Below, piece by piece: positions 1 through 10,935 of a stretch of DNA of 64,000 nucleotides. Source of the DNA: Anastrepha obliqua (lineage: Eukaryota > Arthropoda > Insecta > Diptera > Tephritidae); contig NC_072892.1 of NCBI RefSeq assembly GCF_027943255.1, positions 23,087,792 to 23,151,791 on the forward strand. Direction: 5' to 3'. Each line of letters begins with the position of its first letter. The first letter of the stretch is position 1. The notes under the pieces are model-generated. The model was not told where the DNA came from. It was given only the letters and a program-made list of their open reading frames with translations, and ran no database searches. The translations under genes and the position numbers were made by a program.

Positions 1-180
1 GGTGTGAAAATCACCACTTTTGAATCGTCGAAACCAATACTCACATGTTGAAATCGACGGAGTATGGTCTGGGTAGGCCTCCTGCAGCAATTCACGGGCT
101 TGGGCTGTATTTTTTTTCAAATTGAAGCAGAAAAGCAAAGCTTCCCGCAAATTGCGTTTCGACGGCACGAAAGTTGACAT
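1..180 (-). pseudogene. mariner transposase, N-terminal part (cut by window edge)
   Basis: Reading the minus strand from an ATG at 180 gives 60 uninterrupted codons, in which REALLFCFNLKKNTAQA and STCEYWFRRFKSGDF are the paired helix-turn-helix DNA-binding region typical of mariner (DD34D) transposases. The catalytic part lies off the left edge. No stop or frameshift is seen in the visible part, so it cannot be said whether the whole copy is broken. Confidence 0.75.
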
Positions 181-353
181 ACTCGGAGCACGAAAACACT
201 GCGTTGTTTATACTTCAGCGAAATGACAGATACTGATAAACAAAGCCTAGGGATGAGGCTTTGTCATGAATATATATTCAGTATTGCCAACGCGATAAAG
301 TGATAAATAGCGCCATCTGTGTGTCACCTTTAAAACTAATTCAACCTCCCAAT
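1..353 (-). mobile_element. mariner element, 5' end
   Basis: This holds the N-terminal transposase part plus a leader whose outer end, read on the minus strand, begins TTGGGAGGTTGAATTAG near 353 and is followed outward by TA. A mariner terminal repeat next to a TA target is expected here. The other end is outside the window, so the repeat cannot be paired. Confidence 0.55.
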
Positions 354-844
354 ATGTATGTATAAATTTGTGAAGAAAAGTCGAAAAATTAATATATATT
401 AATTAATATAAATTTACAATTTCGTTCGATCAGCTCAAGCGAATTAATTGTTACTGTTATCCTTTCAGTGCGCTCGAATTCAAGTACATCGTTGATTTTA
501 CTAACAAAAATTATTTAAAATAAGAAGCACTTTCAGCTCTGTGACTATGTGATAAAGTAAAGTTTCCATATTAAGAGCTCGAAAAGCTCATCAGCAGATG
601 TAGAGAAGCTAATTTATTCTGAACGTGAATTTAGTTAGGGCCAGCTCTGGTGATGGCACTGCGTGCTACAGCGAAGCACTTAAGTCTACATACAGGAGCA
701 TATTTTCTTATTTCCCAGAAAGAATACAATAATTGAAAATCAAACCGTTGATGTATTTTTTGGGAATTCATATTTATTTATATTATAAATTTATAAAAAT
801 TAAATTATTTCACTTGCTTTATAACAAAAAGTGTTATGACAAAA
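354..844. other. no gene seen
   Basis: AT-rich non-coding sequence with no ORF resembling a known family and no clear repeat. Confidence 0.5.
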
Positions 845-945
845 GGTAAATGGCTTTTATGAGAACTTTTTCCATGGTAGAAATGCACTCGGAGGTTTGC
901 CATTGGCTGCCGAGGGGCAATCGCTATTAGAAAAAATTTAGGTCA
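845..945 (-). repeat. SINE-like repeat, internal fragment
   Basis: Matches the middle of the dispersed repeat seen best at 8695-8990 and 55598-55905: a block around CATGGTAGAAATGCACTCGG followed by GCCGAGGGGCAATCGC. Neither the tRNA-like head nor the AT-rich tail is present. Confidence 0.6.
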
Positions 946-1204
946 TATTCTTTATAATAAAGCAAAAATCATTGAAAAATATTGAATAGTAATTTTTAAA
1001 GCATTGAAAGAAACCAGCCTATGACCGAACTTTTACAACAGCCATGCCTTTAGATTTTATGAAAATAAGAACATTACAACTTTTCATGTAAATATTGAAT
1101 TGTTTGAAATTTCAAAATAGGTGGTATCAATGGGGCCCAAAGGGTGTAGAGAGTAAATAATTATACCTATTATTTTTATTAAAATTAAGTACCGTTTTTT
1201 TAAT
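946..1204. other. no gene seen
   Basis: AT-rich sequence with nothing recognisable. Confidence 0.4.
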
Positions 1205-1460
1205 TTCTCGAGTTAATCAATAACCGCAAATTAACTATCAGAGAGCTGGCAGAGGACTTGAACATTGCTTATGGATCTGTGTAAGACAGTGCAATTAATG
1301 ATTTGGGTTTGCGCCGCGTTGCTGCAAAGTTGGTCCCAAAGGGCCTGAATTTCATGCAAAAAAGGCACCGCGTTGATATCGCCAAAGACGTATTATATTT
1401 CCAAGGCTGAGTCCGACCAAACATTCATTAAATGCATTATTACGAATACGGTACAACACC
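1205..1460 (+). mobile_element. mariner transposase remnant (N-terminal)
   Basis: The + strand can be read, with stops, as the second helix-turn-helix and linker of a mariner transposase: NRKLTIRELAEDLNIAYGSV, then DLGLRRVAAKLVPKGLNF and KRHRVDIAKD. This is the usual order in DD34D transposases ahead of the first catalytic Asp. The sequence decays after about 1450, before the catalytic core. Confidence 0.65.
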
Positions 1461-1484
1461 CATCGAATTTATCTGAGCCATATC

Positions 1485-1622
1485 AAAACCCTTTGTTAAT
1501 TGTTGAATAACTCGAAAATTCACTTCAAATTTTCACACAATATTTTTAAGTATTATACTTTAAGAAAAAGCAAAAAAAAAATTCAATTTTTTTGAAAATT
1601 CTGACTACCCCTAACCCCATAA
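1485..1622. repeat. terminal part of a GGGGTAGTCAGA-ended repeat
   Basis: This 130-bp stretch closely matches 22800-22937 (GTTGAATAACTCGAAAA, TTATACTTTAAGAAAA, then TCTGACTACCCCTAA). In the second copy the end pairs with an inverted repeat at 21950-21975, so this is one end of the same DNA element, truncated on its left. Confidence 0.6.
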
Positions 1623-1884
1623 ATAGCTAATTTCTTATTGATGGAGAGTACTTTGAAGTCGATAATTTCAGAGGAAAAACACAAACTTGTATTTAAAATA
1701 TTCTGAATATATTCCGGGAACTTTTTGATCTAGGTCGTATCGTTAAGATATGTACCTTTTTTAGCACAACAATTATCCCTTCTCACCGTCGCATTCGGAA
1801 GTGCATAGGTTCGAAACTCAGTGCATGAAACCCCAAAATGTTATTGTAGAAAAATTTGTTTCTAATGGCAATTATCCTCTTCAG

Positions 1885-2060
1885 ACAATTGTAAACCTCC
1901 GAATGTATTTCTGCTAAAAAACCATCCCCCTTTCGGAGGCAGTATAAAACTGAAGGTCCCTCTATTTGTGGAATACATGAAGACGCGCGCCACAAATAGG
2001 GGAAGCTCGGCCAAATACTCAAATAGGGTGTAAGTGCCAATTATATATATTATATAAATA
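1885..2060 (+). repeat. SINE-like repeat, 5'-truncated copy
   Basis: Carries the 3' two thirds of the repeat (AAACCTCCGAATGTATTTCT, GGCGCG-type block CAAGACGCGCGCCACAAATA seen here as AGACGCGCGCCACAAATAGG, then GGTGTAAGTGCCAATTATAT) and the typical TATA-rich tail. The tRNA-like head is missing, as expected of a 5'-truncated retroposed copy. Confidence 0.7.
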
Positions 2061-2090
2061 TACTAGCGGAAACCCACCCGTTCCGCTGGT
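2061..2090 (-). other. possible Helitron-like 3' terminus
   Basis: On the minus strand AGCGGAA and TTCCGCT form a 7-bp stem with a 9-base loop, ending at CTAG followed by T. A short hairpin just before CTRR is the usual end of Helitrons. No Rep/helicase coding or matching 5' end was found, so this is only a suggestion. Confidence 0.25.
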
Positions 2091-3289
2091 CGCCTTTAAA
2101 CAAATCTAGATTAATTAATTAAATTAAGCCGAAAAATACTCTGTGTTTTTTATAAAAATTCTTGCGCATGAATAGTAATGAAAGAAGTTTTGAATAGTAG
2201 TAGCAATTAAAAAACGTTTGATGTGATTTACTTTATTACTTTTTTATTGTAATGCTCTTTGGTATACAATATTCTTCGTTTTTCCATGCAAATGGTTGTT
2301 TTTATCAGAAAAGAATTTAAAAAACGTGGTTTTCTCTGGAGAAAAAACACTCACTTGTTGTTTGCTTCAAAATCAGATCAGAAAGAAAGTTTGAGCGCGT
2401 CGTTGTTCCGTTCTGCATTTGCATAGATGCGCTCCCCTTTACACATAAAACACATCAATCGTATGATACATACACTTCGTCGTGTACGAAAAAGCGGAGA
2501 AGGAGGAGAGAACTGTTCTATTCCCCTCCGCTTTAACCCAGCTATGTGTTCAGGTGCAAATGACTTTTTTGCGTGAAGTCTGATATAAAACAAGTTCTAT
2601 TTACTCTTCTTAAATTTATATAAACTTTTCCAGGCGAAGTAAAAAAACTGGCATATATTTGCTTCAACCGTATATTTGTGAGTACACATGTAATACGTAA
2701 CTATATGAATGATATAGGTAATGTCTTATATTACCATAACTTTTCTGCAAAAAATTAAGGAAACGATCACCAATCACGACGGCAATGACACAATGAATTT
2801 TTCACTATAACTGACTTCAGAGAAACGTTTATATAATAAGCGTATATGTAACATTTAAAAATTTTTTTAGTTTTTAATTTTTAATAATAAGTGGTCTTCC
2901 TCTTCCTCTTTCTTTTTCTCTTCCTCTTCCTCTTCCTGTAGCTATTCCTTTTCCTCTTCCATCTCCAGCTCCATCTTCTTTCTTTATCCCGGAAACGGGC
3001 AGTAAAAATTACTTCACTTAAAAGCTTTCATCAACAGCTTCCATCTGATACCCATATTGTCCAAACACGTGCAAGGGTACCTTGGTCCACCTTTTCGGCT
3101 ATATCTGGAGACCCTGGTCACTCAGAGATCTAAAAAATACTCTGTATTAAAGCACTCATCAGTAGCTTTGATTTGATACCCACATCCTAGGGTTACCCGG
3201 GTCCTCGTTTTGGCCTTCGGCAGCGCCACCTGGTGGCGAGTGGAATCAATAAGCATATTATACTAACATTCACCGTGGAAAAAAAAATA
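2091..3289. other. no gene seen; pyrimidine tract and weak direct repeat
   Basis: No coding region recognised. 2895-2975 is a degenerate CTTCCT-type pyrimidine tract. The stretches at about 3021-3060 and 3146-3185 resemble each other (CATCAACAGCTTCCATCTGA against CATCAGTAGCTTTGATTTGA), an old internal duplication in non-coding or transposon-derived sequence. Confidence 0.4.
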
Positions 3290-3291
3290 TA

Positions 3292-4609
3292 CAGGGTTGG
3301 CCATATTAAACTGACCCATGTGATTATTAAAAAAATATGGAAAAAGAAACATTTTTTTGTGTTTCATTGTGAAAAACATTTAATTTAGTTCAAGGAGATT
3401 CGTTTACATCACTTTTTGAATATGATATCGCGCAAGTGGTCGCCCTTAGCTCGTATAGCGTAATGTGCCCGTTTTTCGGCGTTTTCCATAGTTTTGGCCA
3501 GCGTCTCGGCCGATATGGCGGCTATTTCCCGTCGGATATTGGCCTTAAGTGCGCCTAGTGTCTTTGGCTTGTTGACGTAAACCTTAGATTTCAAATAGCC
3601 CCAAAGAAAAAAGTCCGGTGGCGTCAAATCCGGTGATCGTGGCGGCCAGTCAAAATCGCCGCTTTTTGATATCAAACGGCCAGGGAACAAAGTCTTCAAT
3701 AAGTTGACGGTGGCTCGTGCTGTGTGTGGTGGTGCGCCATCTTGCTGAAACCAGAAGTGCTCCATACCATTTTCACGAACAATCGGCATCACAAAATGGG
3801 TTATCATGGCCCGATAACGCTCTTGATTGACGGTCAATGGTTGGTGTTGACCATTTTCAAAGAAGAACGGCCCAATGACCATATCAGCGCAAATGCCACA
3901 CCAGACTGTAACTTTTTGGTCGTGGAGAGGTACCTCTTCAATAATTTGAGGGTTTTCAGTGGCGTAGAAACGGCAATTTTGCTTATTTACGGTTCCGTTC
4001 AAGGAGAAATGGGCCTCATCACTCATAATGATTTGATGCCAAAAATCCTCATCAGTTTGGGCCATTCGGACGACAAAATTGGCATATTCCAAGCGACGAG
4101 GCTTGTCGGCAGGCAACAGTTGTTGATTTAGTTGTATTTTGTACGGGAATATCCCCAAATCCAAACGAATGATACGTCGTAGAGTGCTCCGAGGGATGTT
4201 CAACTGAGCAGAACGACGATTACCTGACGTTCGCGGCGATGACTCGATACTGGCTCGTACGGCCGCGATATTTTCGTTAGATCGTCTTGGCCGCTTTTTA
4301 TTTGGACGTCGGGTATTAGCCACAGTGCCGGAAGACAAAAATCTTTTGTGCATTTGCTTGATTGCGTTCTTTGACGGCGCACTTTTCACTTTATTTTTTT
4401 TTTCTCCACGCACGTTGCGTTTTTACAATCGAGAAGGAATTTTGAATGTACAGCTGAACAATTTCAGCGCGTTCTATTGGGGTGTACTGTTTCATGGTAT
4501 AAATCTCCTTCGACTGACGCTTCCAACGCGGTATGTCATTAGCTGATCTGAAATTACAGTAAAAAGTTATAGGGTTACTCAATGGGTCAGTTTAATATGG
4601 CCAACCCTG
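3292..4609 (-). mobile_element. full-length DD41D Tc1/mariner-type transposon (copy 1)
   Basis: Bounded by perfect inverted terminal repeats starting CAGGGTTGGCCATATTAAAC and continuing to at least 28 bp at both ends, flanked by TA on both sides (3290-3291 and 4610-4611). About 1.32 kb, the usual length for the superfamily. It contains one transposase gene on the minus strand. A deleted copy of the same element lies at 62118-62477 and differs by one base over the roughly 300-bp shared 3' part, so the family moved recently. Confidence 0.93.
3409..4495 (-). pseudogene. DD41D transposase, one homopolymer frameshift
   Basis: Cuts and pastes the element around it. Reading starts at an ATG at 4495 (MKQYTPIERAEIVQLY), runs 34 codons to a run of ten A, then stops; the remaining 330 or so codons are open in the next frame to 3409. 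Nine A would give one frame of about 361 codons, the normal family length. Catalytic residues are visible: MSDEAHF, WFQQDGAPPHTA and RSPDLTPPDFFLWGY. Between the second Asp and the Asp of PPDFF there are 41 residues, so a DD41D triad. The single fault lies in a homopolymer, so a sequencing error is as likely as real decay. Confidence 0.88.
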
Positions 4610-4611
4610 TA

Positions 4612-4984
4612 TATACACCAAATTTCATAATAATCGGCCCAGACACACACGATCAAAATGTATTCAATTCTAATGAATGCTATGTGCGGTACAAAAAATA
4701 CGTGAGGCAAATAGCAAAAACACACTCACTTAATTGACGCACCGCACACACACGCGTTATCGGATTTCAACCAAACTTCACAGAAACCTTTGCCAAAGCA
4801 ACACCAACAATGTGTGAAACTTTCATTGTTTTCCTTAGACGCCTTGCTGAGATTACCCCGGACAAAAGCACACTTTTTTCGGCTTAATTTTTATATATAT
4901 AGATATATGTATATATACTCATACTTATACATACTTATATATATATATATATATATATCATATATACTTATTTATATATATCAT
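4612..4984. other. no gene seen; TA-rich tract
   Basis: No coding signal. 4896-4984 is a TA/ATAC-rich low-complexity tract. Confidence 0.4.
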
Positions 4985-5290
4985 ATTTGTTGTCGTGAGG
5001 TCCCAAGTTGAATCTTGGCCTACCTCAATAACTTCGACCAAGAACCTCGATCCTTTGCAAACATCCTCCAGTTTTTCAGTCCAAAAACTTGGCGTCGTCA
5101 TTAACTGTATCAATTTAGGTTTTCCTTTAGCTTACCATTGTAGATTTTTTTTTTTTGCAATTTCGTTTGGGTCCATCTTCCGAACATGCCCACCTTTACA
5201 TTCAACGTTGTAGCGTAGCCGATAGTTGGCGTGAACTACCCACACCGGTCCAAGAATGCGGCGTCGATTTTTTTGCTCAAATGAGCGCAT
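4985..5290 (-). mobile_element. RTE-like LINE, 3' end fragment
   Basis: The minus strand reads with frameshifts as the C-terminal tail of an RTE-like reverse transcriptase ORF: RRRILGPVW, then YRLRYN, GHVRKMDPNEIAKK. The same segment, in the other orientation, is at 51365-51760. No catalytic part is present. Confidence 0.55.
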
Positions 5291-5398
5291 CTCCCAGGTT
5301 TCAGAAGCAGAAGTTAACGCAAGCTCTGATTATTGTTTATTATTATAGAGTTTCAGTTTGGTTTGCCTACAGAGAAGCGAAAAATCTAGAGTTTTGTA

Positions 5399-5964
5399 CC
5401 CTATAATTTGAAAGTACCCGGAATGTTTAAATAACCAAAACAGAGTTAAATTTCAGGCAAATTTATTTTATCTCCTTCAAAATATGACCCGTCTGAAGCA
5501 ACACACATATGCCAACGTTTAACTCAGTCCTCCATGCACCCCTGGTAGGCCGACGAAGGGATGGCCTACAGCTCCTTCGTCGCATTCTCTGTGATCTCCT
5601 CTATCGACTGAAATCTCCTTCTACGAAGTGGTAACTTCAACTTGGGAAACAAAAAGAAGTCGCACGGGGCCATATCAGGTGAATACGGTGCTTGCACGAT
5701 GGCATTTACTTGGTGTTTGGTCAAATAATCCAGCACAATTTGGGCTCGGTGCGATGGCGCGTTATTATCATGCAAAATCCAAGAATGGTTTGCCCACATT
5801 TCCGGCCGTTTCCGACATACAGCATCCCTCAAACGCTTCAAAACGGATAAATAGTGACAGAGGTGTGTCTTACAGTCCTACCAACATAAGAAAAAAATAT
5901 GGATCGGTTCCCACGTGCACGGTTCGCTTAAATTAAATATTTCCGGTATTTTCTGAGCATAGGG
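5399..5964 (-). mobile_element. internally deleted mariner (DD34D)
   Basis: Ends are inverted: CCCTATAATTTGAAAGTACC at the left and, read on the minus strand, CCCTATGCTCAGAAAATACC at the right, with TA outside both. Only the last third of the transposase is open (5566-5841, 91 codons: RKRPEMWANHSWIL to PYSPDMAPCDFFLF). The spacing to the last Asp fits DD34D. The usual HHDNAPSH motif reads HDNNAPSH, so the catalytic Asp position is Asn. A second copy of the family is at 20213-20700. Confidence 0.8.
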
Positions 5965-5969
5965 TATAG

Positions 5970-7640
5970 CGAAAAGAAGACTCCGTTTCCTGCTTGGAGC
6001 CTCGCACTCACTTCTTGGTTGGTTGTTATACTTACATATGTATATACATATGGGGGAGTAGGGTAGATTTTTTATATTTTATATTCCTCGCAGAACGGCG
6101 TAGGTATATGCGTATGAATATATGTATAGTATATATACAATTTTTTTTATGAGTGAACATAGACGAGTAGTAATTTTGGAAAATCAACATCTACAAGTTT
6201 TACAAAAACAAAACGAACTTGCAAGTATGGGCATCACTAATTTGTACACATACATACTTACATATGTAAGTACACATATCTATCACATAGTACATACATA
6301 CTTGCATACATATATTCTCATATGTACATATCTCAATGTTAATGTGACCAAAAAGCTCCGCTGCTACCGGTAAAATATAAACAAAAAGCGAAATAAACAT
6401 AAACAGCCGCTGTGTCTTATTCGTCGATACGAACACTTATCAGCAGCCAGAGCACCACATGTCGGTAAACCAACCACTCGAACACGACTGAACAGCTGAT
6501 CAATGGGCGAGTGATAAGTGATAAGGCCGTGATGAACAGCTGATGAAGCAAAACAAGAAATGCAGATGAAAGCGAAAGTGTAAACTAAAATGCCAAAAAT
6601 GTGACGAATACAGAGAAGAAGCCAAATGGAGAAATTAAAAATTTAATTTAGCAGAAAACAAGAGCTTTACGAAAGCCAAAAGCTCTCGTTAGATAACACT
6701 TTTGAGCTTTTTCAGGATGTTAAGGATTAAAACGAGTCGCTTGATTGCTTGAATGCTGGACTTTATTTCAGTGGCATAGCGAAGTTGGTGGCGTACGCGT
6801 GAACGGGTGTATGAGTGTTCGATAGTTAGAGAGGTGCTTCTTAAATTCTCTATCTATACCCTGTCTAATTTTGTCTCTGTTGGTTGGTGGGCGTGTATGT
6901 ACATATATGCGATGAAGCAATAATGAAAAAAGAGAAAAATCTGTGTGAGCAAATTGCTGTGTGTAACAATTTTTAAGAAAAAATATTAATAAATTTTCAT
7001 GAAATGTAGTACGAAGCACTGGTGCGATATTTGTTACAAAAGGATTTAGCAATAATACATACATACCCACATATGCGTGTATATACACACACACCTACGT
7101 GCTAGTGAAAAATTATGTCAATCGTTGACTCTAAAATGGGATAAACCACAGTAAAAGTGTTTGTATGTATAAGAGCAATGGAAATGTATGAAAAATGTCT
7201 ACTTAGGATGTAATTTTTTAATAAGCTCTCAAAAATCCGCAATCAGCTGAAAATATAGATAGAATAATATGCGAATCTCAGTGTCCTGCCTGCATAAAAA
7301 TTGAATTGAAGTGAAAAAATGATCTAACATAAAGAAACACGCCCAAAAAAGTTTGCTATACAGAGCAAAAGCGATTTTCAATTACCAGCTACCCACACAG
7401 CACACATACACATGTATGTACGTATAACAATACACACGCACTACACAATACAACTATTCGGATGCTGGGAAGAGTTTTTGACGCTTAGTCAAAAATAGTA
7501 AGCACATAATAACTCATAAGTACCTCATACTTTCACACATAAGTACGAACGTAGGAGAACGTTGTACGATAGACTGCGCAGCTATAGGACCAGCACAGAT
7601 CAAAAATATGTTTGGAGTTATTGAAAACTGTATAAGTAGT
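5970..7640. other. no gene seen
   Basis: Non-coding sequence with several ATACATAC/ATGTATGTA microsatellite-like patches (6040-6060, 6115-6135, 6240-6330, 7055-7095). ORFs here are short and resemble nothing known. A regulatory or 5'-UTR role for Nmdar1 cannot be shown. Confidence 0.4.
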
Positions 7641-7645
7641 AATAT

Positions 7646-7842
7646 AAGGTGGCGCAAAGTTAATCACCCTGTCGGAAAATTTATATTTTTTGCAAATCAC
7701 ATATGACACTTGCAATTGGGTAGCTGCAGTGTAGCAACAGCCAAGCGCATAAAGGTCAAAGTGAAAATTTCCATCACTCAAAATCATTTTTAATAGGTAA
7801 AAAAGTTATTAAAAAACAAATTTGGGTTATTAAGGTTTTTTC
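7646..7842. repeat. MITE, Tc1-like derived (GGCGCAAA family), copy 1
   Basis: Begins AAGGTGGCGCAAAGTTAATC and contains the internal signature TAGCTGCAGTGTAGCAACAG and ATTTCCATCACTCAAAATCA shared with copies at 33992, 38311 and 55452 and with the 3' end of the Tc1-like element at 24554. The right terminal repeat is degraded. Confidence 0.65.
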
Positions 7843-7865
7843 GTATAAACACTTAATACGAGAGT

Positions 7866-8690
7866 AGTTTGAAAAGTCTGTGCAAAAGTCTAAAAGCTGG
7901 CACTACCGGCGAATATACATAGAGGTTATGTTTAGTTAGTAGTAAAGGGTTTTCCAATAACAGGTGTTACAGGTGAATGGATTGCGCTATCAAGAGATGA
8001 TTAACGATCTGTTATGGCCGGAATTGTGACTTTTTTCTTTGGGGCCATGAGAAAAAGAAGGTCTACGCTATCAGCCCGGGGTCGATTCAAGACCTCAAAG
8101 ATGGAATTCGTGAGGCTATCGAGGACATAGGGCAGCCACTTTGCAATTCGGTTATGGAGAATTTCATGAAAAGGATATTGTCCTGTAAGCGTGGTCGTGG
8201 TGGTAATTTGCCTGATCTTATTTTCCACTATTAACGGCATACCTTCCTCTTTGTAATGAAATAAACATCCGATCATTTATATTAAAAAACAACATTTTTC
8301 TTTGAATATCAAAATAACATTTCTTACTAAAAAACCCTAAGTCTCTTGGAAGAACGCACATCAAATTTCAGCCAAATCGGTGTATTTCTTTGTGTTTGGC
8401 ATTCGTTTGAACCAAGGAAGTTGTGTGATTTCCCTTTTCTATCACGAAAACGCACCAGCTCACGGCTCAGCAGTTGTGGTCGCAAAATTATTGGAAATTG
8501 GGTTCCAACTCGTCCCACATTCCTCCTATTCTCCATACTTGGCCCCCTCGGAAGAAATCGCTGGCGGGCAAATATTTTATACAAACGAGTAGGTGTTTGC
8601 AAAAACGAAAGACTATTTTTCAGACTTGGGCAAATCCTATTTTTCAAACAACAATCAATAAACTAGAACACTGTTCGATGAAGTATGTAT
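7866..8690 (+). mobile_element. decayed mariner (DD34D) interrupted by another element
   Basis: The left end AGTTTGAAAAGTCTGTGC (7870) resembles ends at 33920 and 36727. After an insertion at about 7946-8338 the copy resumes; 8340-8690 reads as a transposase catalytic region: SLFYHENAPAHGSAVVVAKL, then PHSSYSPYLAPSEEI and KTIFQTWANPIF. All three expected Asp in this region are replaced (E, Y, E), so it is inactive. Confidence 0.65.
7946..8338 (+). mobile_element. DD41D-type element, deleted copy inserted in a mariner
   Basis: Imperfect inverted ends AGGGTTTTCCAATAACAG (left) and AGGGTTTTTTAGTAAGAA (minus strand at right). Inside, the + strand reads CDFFLWGHEKKKVYA, then SIQDLKDGIREAIEDI and NSVMENFMKR up to a stop, which is the C-terminal part of a transposase similar to that at 3409. 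The rest of the gene is deleted. Confidence 0.65.
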
Positions 8691-8694
8691 GTAT

Positions 8695-8990
8695 GTATAA
8701 TTGGCGCGTACAGCCTTTTTGGGTGTTTGGCCGAGCTCCTCCTCCTATTTGTGGTGTGCATCTTGATGGTGTTCCACAAATGGAGGGTCCTACAGTTTTA
8801 AGCCGATTCCGAACGGCGACTATTTTTTATGAGGAGCTTTTTCATGGCAGAAATACACTCGGAGGTTCGCCATTGCCTGCCGAAGGACGACCGCTATTAG
8901 AAAAATGTTTTTCTTAATTTTGGTGTCTCACCGAGATTCGAACCTGCGTTCTCTCTGAATTCCGAATGGTAGTCACGCACAAACCCATAA
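8695..8990 (-). repeat. SINE-like repeat, nearly complete copy
   Basis: On the minus strand the head carries CGTGACTACCATTCGGAATT and a B-box-like GGTTCGAATCTC (about 8945-8934), followed by the conserved body and by the 3' end GGGTGTTTGGCCGAGCTCC in inverse sense. The part that would carry the A box ends at 8990. One of the best copies for a consensus. Confidence 0.75.
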
Positions 8991-8999
8991 AAAAAGGTT

Positions 9000-9828
9000 T
9001 ACCCCCAAACAATTAAGTAGGTTTTATTTTTGAACGGACGTTTCAAGCGGCAAAGTACGAATTATAGATGGTTTCATGTGAGAAATTAATTTTAAGACAG
9101 AAATAGTCTCGGAGCCGTGTCAATGACTCCTAAGTAACGTCGATTTCCACAGTAAGTCTCGAATCCCGACTCAACGAGTGGTAGTCATGCATAAGCCCAC
9201 TCAGGTACGACAATCGTTTGGACTATACTGTAGATAATAAATCTCTGAAAAATGTGATTTGTTACACCGTGCAACAAAAACCAACATTTTTTGTTAGGGA
9301 AAAAACTTTTTTTTTATGAAACTATAGGTTTTATATAGTAATCCTGTATACTCAGTTTTTAATTTTCTCATCACTTTATTTGTTTTTTTTTTTTTTTTTT
9401 TGTAAAGAGTTTTAAAGTTTGAAACCAATAAATTTTCAATAAATAATTAAATCAGGATATTAACATGCATTTCGAAAAAAATTCAGAAGGTGTGGCCAAT
9501 ATCACACCGTTAACCGGCTTTCATCAAATTTGAAAGAATCAGCTGATTGGCTGACGCAATTGGAACATGACAGCAGTATGTTTACGAAGAAACTGGAATT
9601 GTGTTGGTGGTATGTGTTGGTTGTTGGTCAACGCAGTCCTCACTCACGTCATTTTGTTGCCATCTGGACAACGCCTGATTGAACGAGTGTGTGAAATGAT
9701 TGTGCAGAACTCGGCTGCCGAATCTCCGAAGTGCCGTCATTCGCTCAATTTCGTGTTTCACCATATCTGAAGACCCGTCTTGGCAATTTATCATCTCTGA
9801 TTAATATAGGTATCAAACGAAACTATTG
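9000..9828. other. no gene seen; T-run
   Basis: A 22-base T run lies at 9381-9402. ORFs at 9567-9794 on both strands resemble nothing I recognise. Confidence 0.4.
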
Positions 9829-9829
9829 G

Positions 9830-10365
9830 TTTGTTCGGAAAGTATAATAATTTCGTTTTTGTGGTGAAAATGAAAGACGATCTTCGTATAATGAATAAAA
9901 ATTTAATTATATTATATATTGGCCATTCTGATCCAACACCTCATACAATTTTTGGTCTTTGTTGGCAAAAAACTGATCCAGGTGATTTTTGACGTGTTCA
10001 TTTGAGGTAAAGGTTTTACCGTCCAAAAAATTTTGCAGTAATCGGAACAAATAATAATCCGAAGGGGATTAAGAATATGGTGGGTGTAACAGTACATCTC
10101 ATCCAAGCTGTAAAAGCTTTTGGCGAGTGACCAAACTTGTATGAGGTCTCACATTATCTTGGTGGAACTCTACACCTTTTCTGTTGATTAATTCTGGCCT
10201 TTTCTGTTGAAGTGCATCATTCAGTTTATCCAGCTGATGACAGTAGACTTCCGAATTAAATGTTGTATTATCCGGTAAAAGCTCCTTTAAAATTCCACCA
10301 AACAGACAGCATCACCTTTTTTTGATGGATATCGGCTTTTGAAATGCTTTGAGCCAGTTCATAAC
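9830..10365 (-). mobile_element. mariner (DD34D) 3' fragment
   Basis: The left end is GGTTTGTTCGGAAAGTA (9830), a mariner-like terminus. Minus-strand codons, with stops, give KRPELINRKGVEFHQDNVRP, HTSLVTRQKLLQLG, HPPYS then SPSDYYLF, and FTSNEHVKNHLDQFFANK: the second and third catalytic motifs and the C-terminus. The copy is cut at about 10365, where sequence of another element on the other strand begins. Confidence 0.75.
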
Positions 10366-10935
10366 AAAATCTATGCTAAAACTTCTAAAGACGCCAAAAA
10401 TGTTGTGCAAGGGTTCAGAGTGGCCACCGTCCAGTCACCGTACGGGTTTGGTGGGGAGTGTCTTGTAAAGGCGTTACATCTCTTCATTTCTGTGAAGAAG
10501 GGGTTAAGACCGGGGCAAAAGTGTACCAGGAGGCTGTCTTCGAAGACGTGGTAAAGCAGTTGAGCAGTACTCTCTTCAATGGAGAGCGCTGGATCTTCAG
10601 CAAGATGCCGCTCCAGTCCATAAGGCGAAAACCACCCAGCTGTGGTTTAAAAATAATATTCCTGCGTTCATAGCCGTAGAAGTTTGACCAACTGGAAGTC
10701 CAGACCTGAATCCATTGGACTATAGTTTGTGGTCAGAATTTGAGGCCTGTCGAAGACCTCTCAAAAAATGTTTGGTTCAAGCAGCGACTTTAATATCTAT
10801 GGATACCGTGCGTGCTGCAGTAGTTGAGATAATGGAAACCGTTGATGAAAAGAAAATTTAATGCAGACTCGATATTTATTTACCATAGCATTGCTGTACT
10901 GGATTTTCCTAGGGAAATTATTGACGGCATCATTC
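10366..10935 (+). mobile_element. DD37D (maT-like) transposon fragment
   Basis: The + strand reads, over two frames, as the catalytic half of a transposase: IYAKTSKDAKNVVQ, VSCKGVTSLHFCEEGVKTG, WIF then QDAAPVHKAKTTQLWFK, SPDLNPLDYSLWSEFE. Thirty-seven residues separate the second Asp from the Asp of NPLD, so DD37D, as in maT elements. There is at least one frameshift after CKGVTS and an in-frame stop before PTGSPDL. Confidence 0.75.

Noticed and set aside
1783..2040. 85-codon minus frame
   Set aside because: Lies over a SINE-like repeat copy; not a gene.
3724..4131. 135-codon open frame on +
   Set aside because: Antisense to the DD41D transposase.
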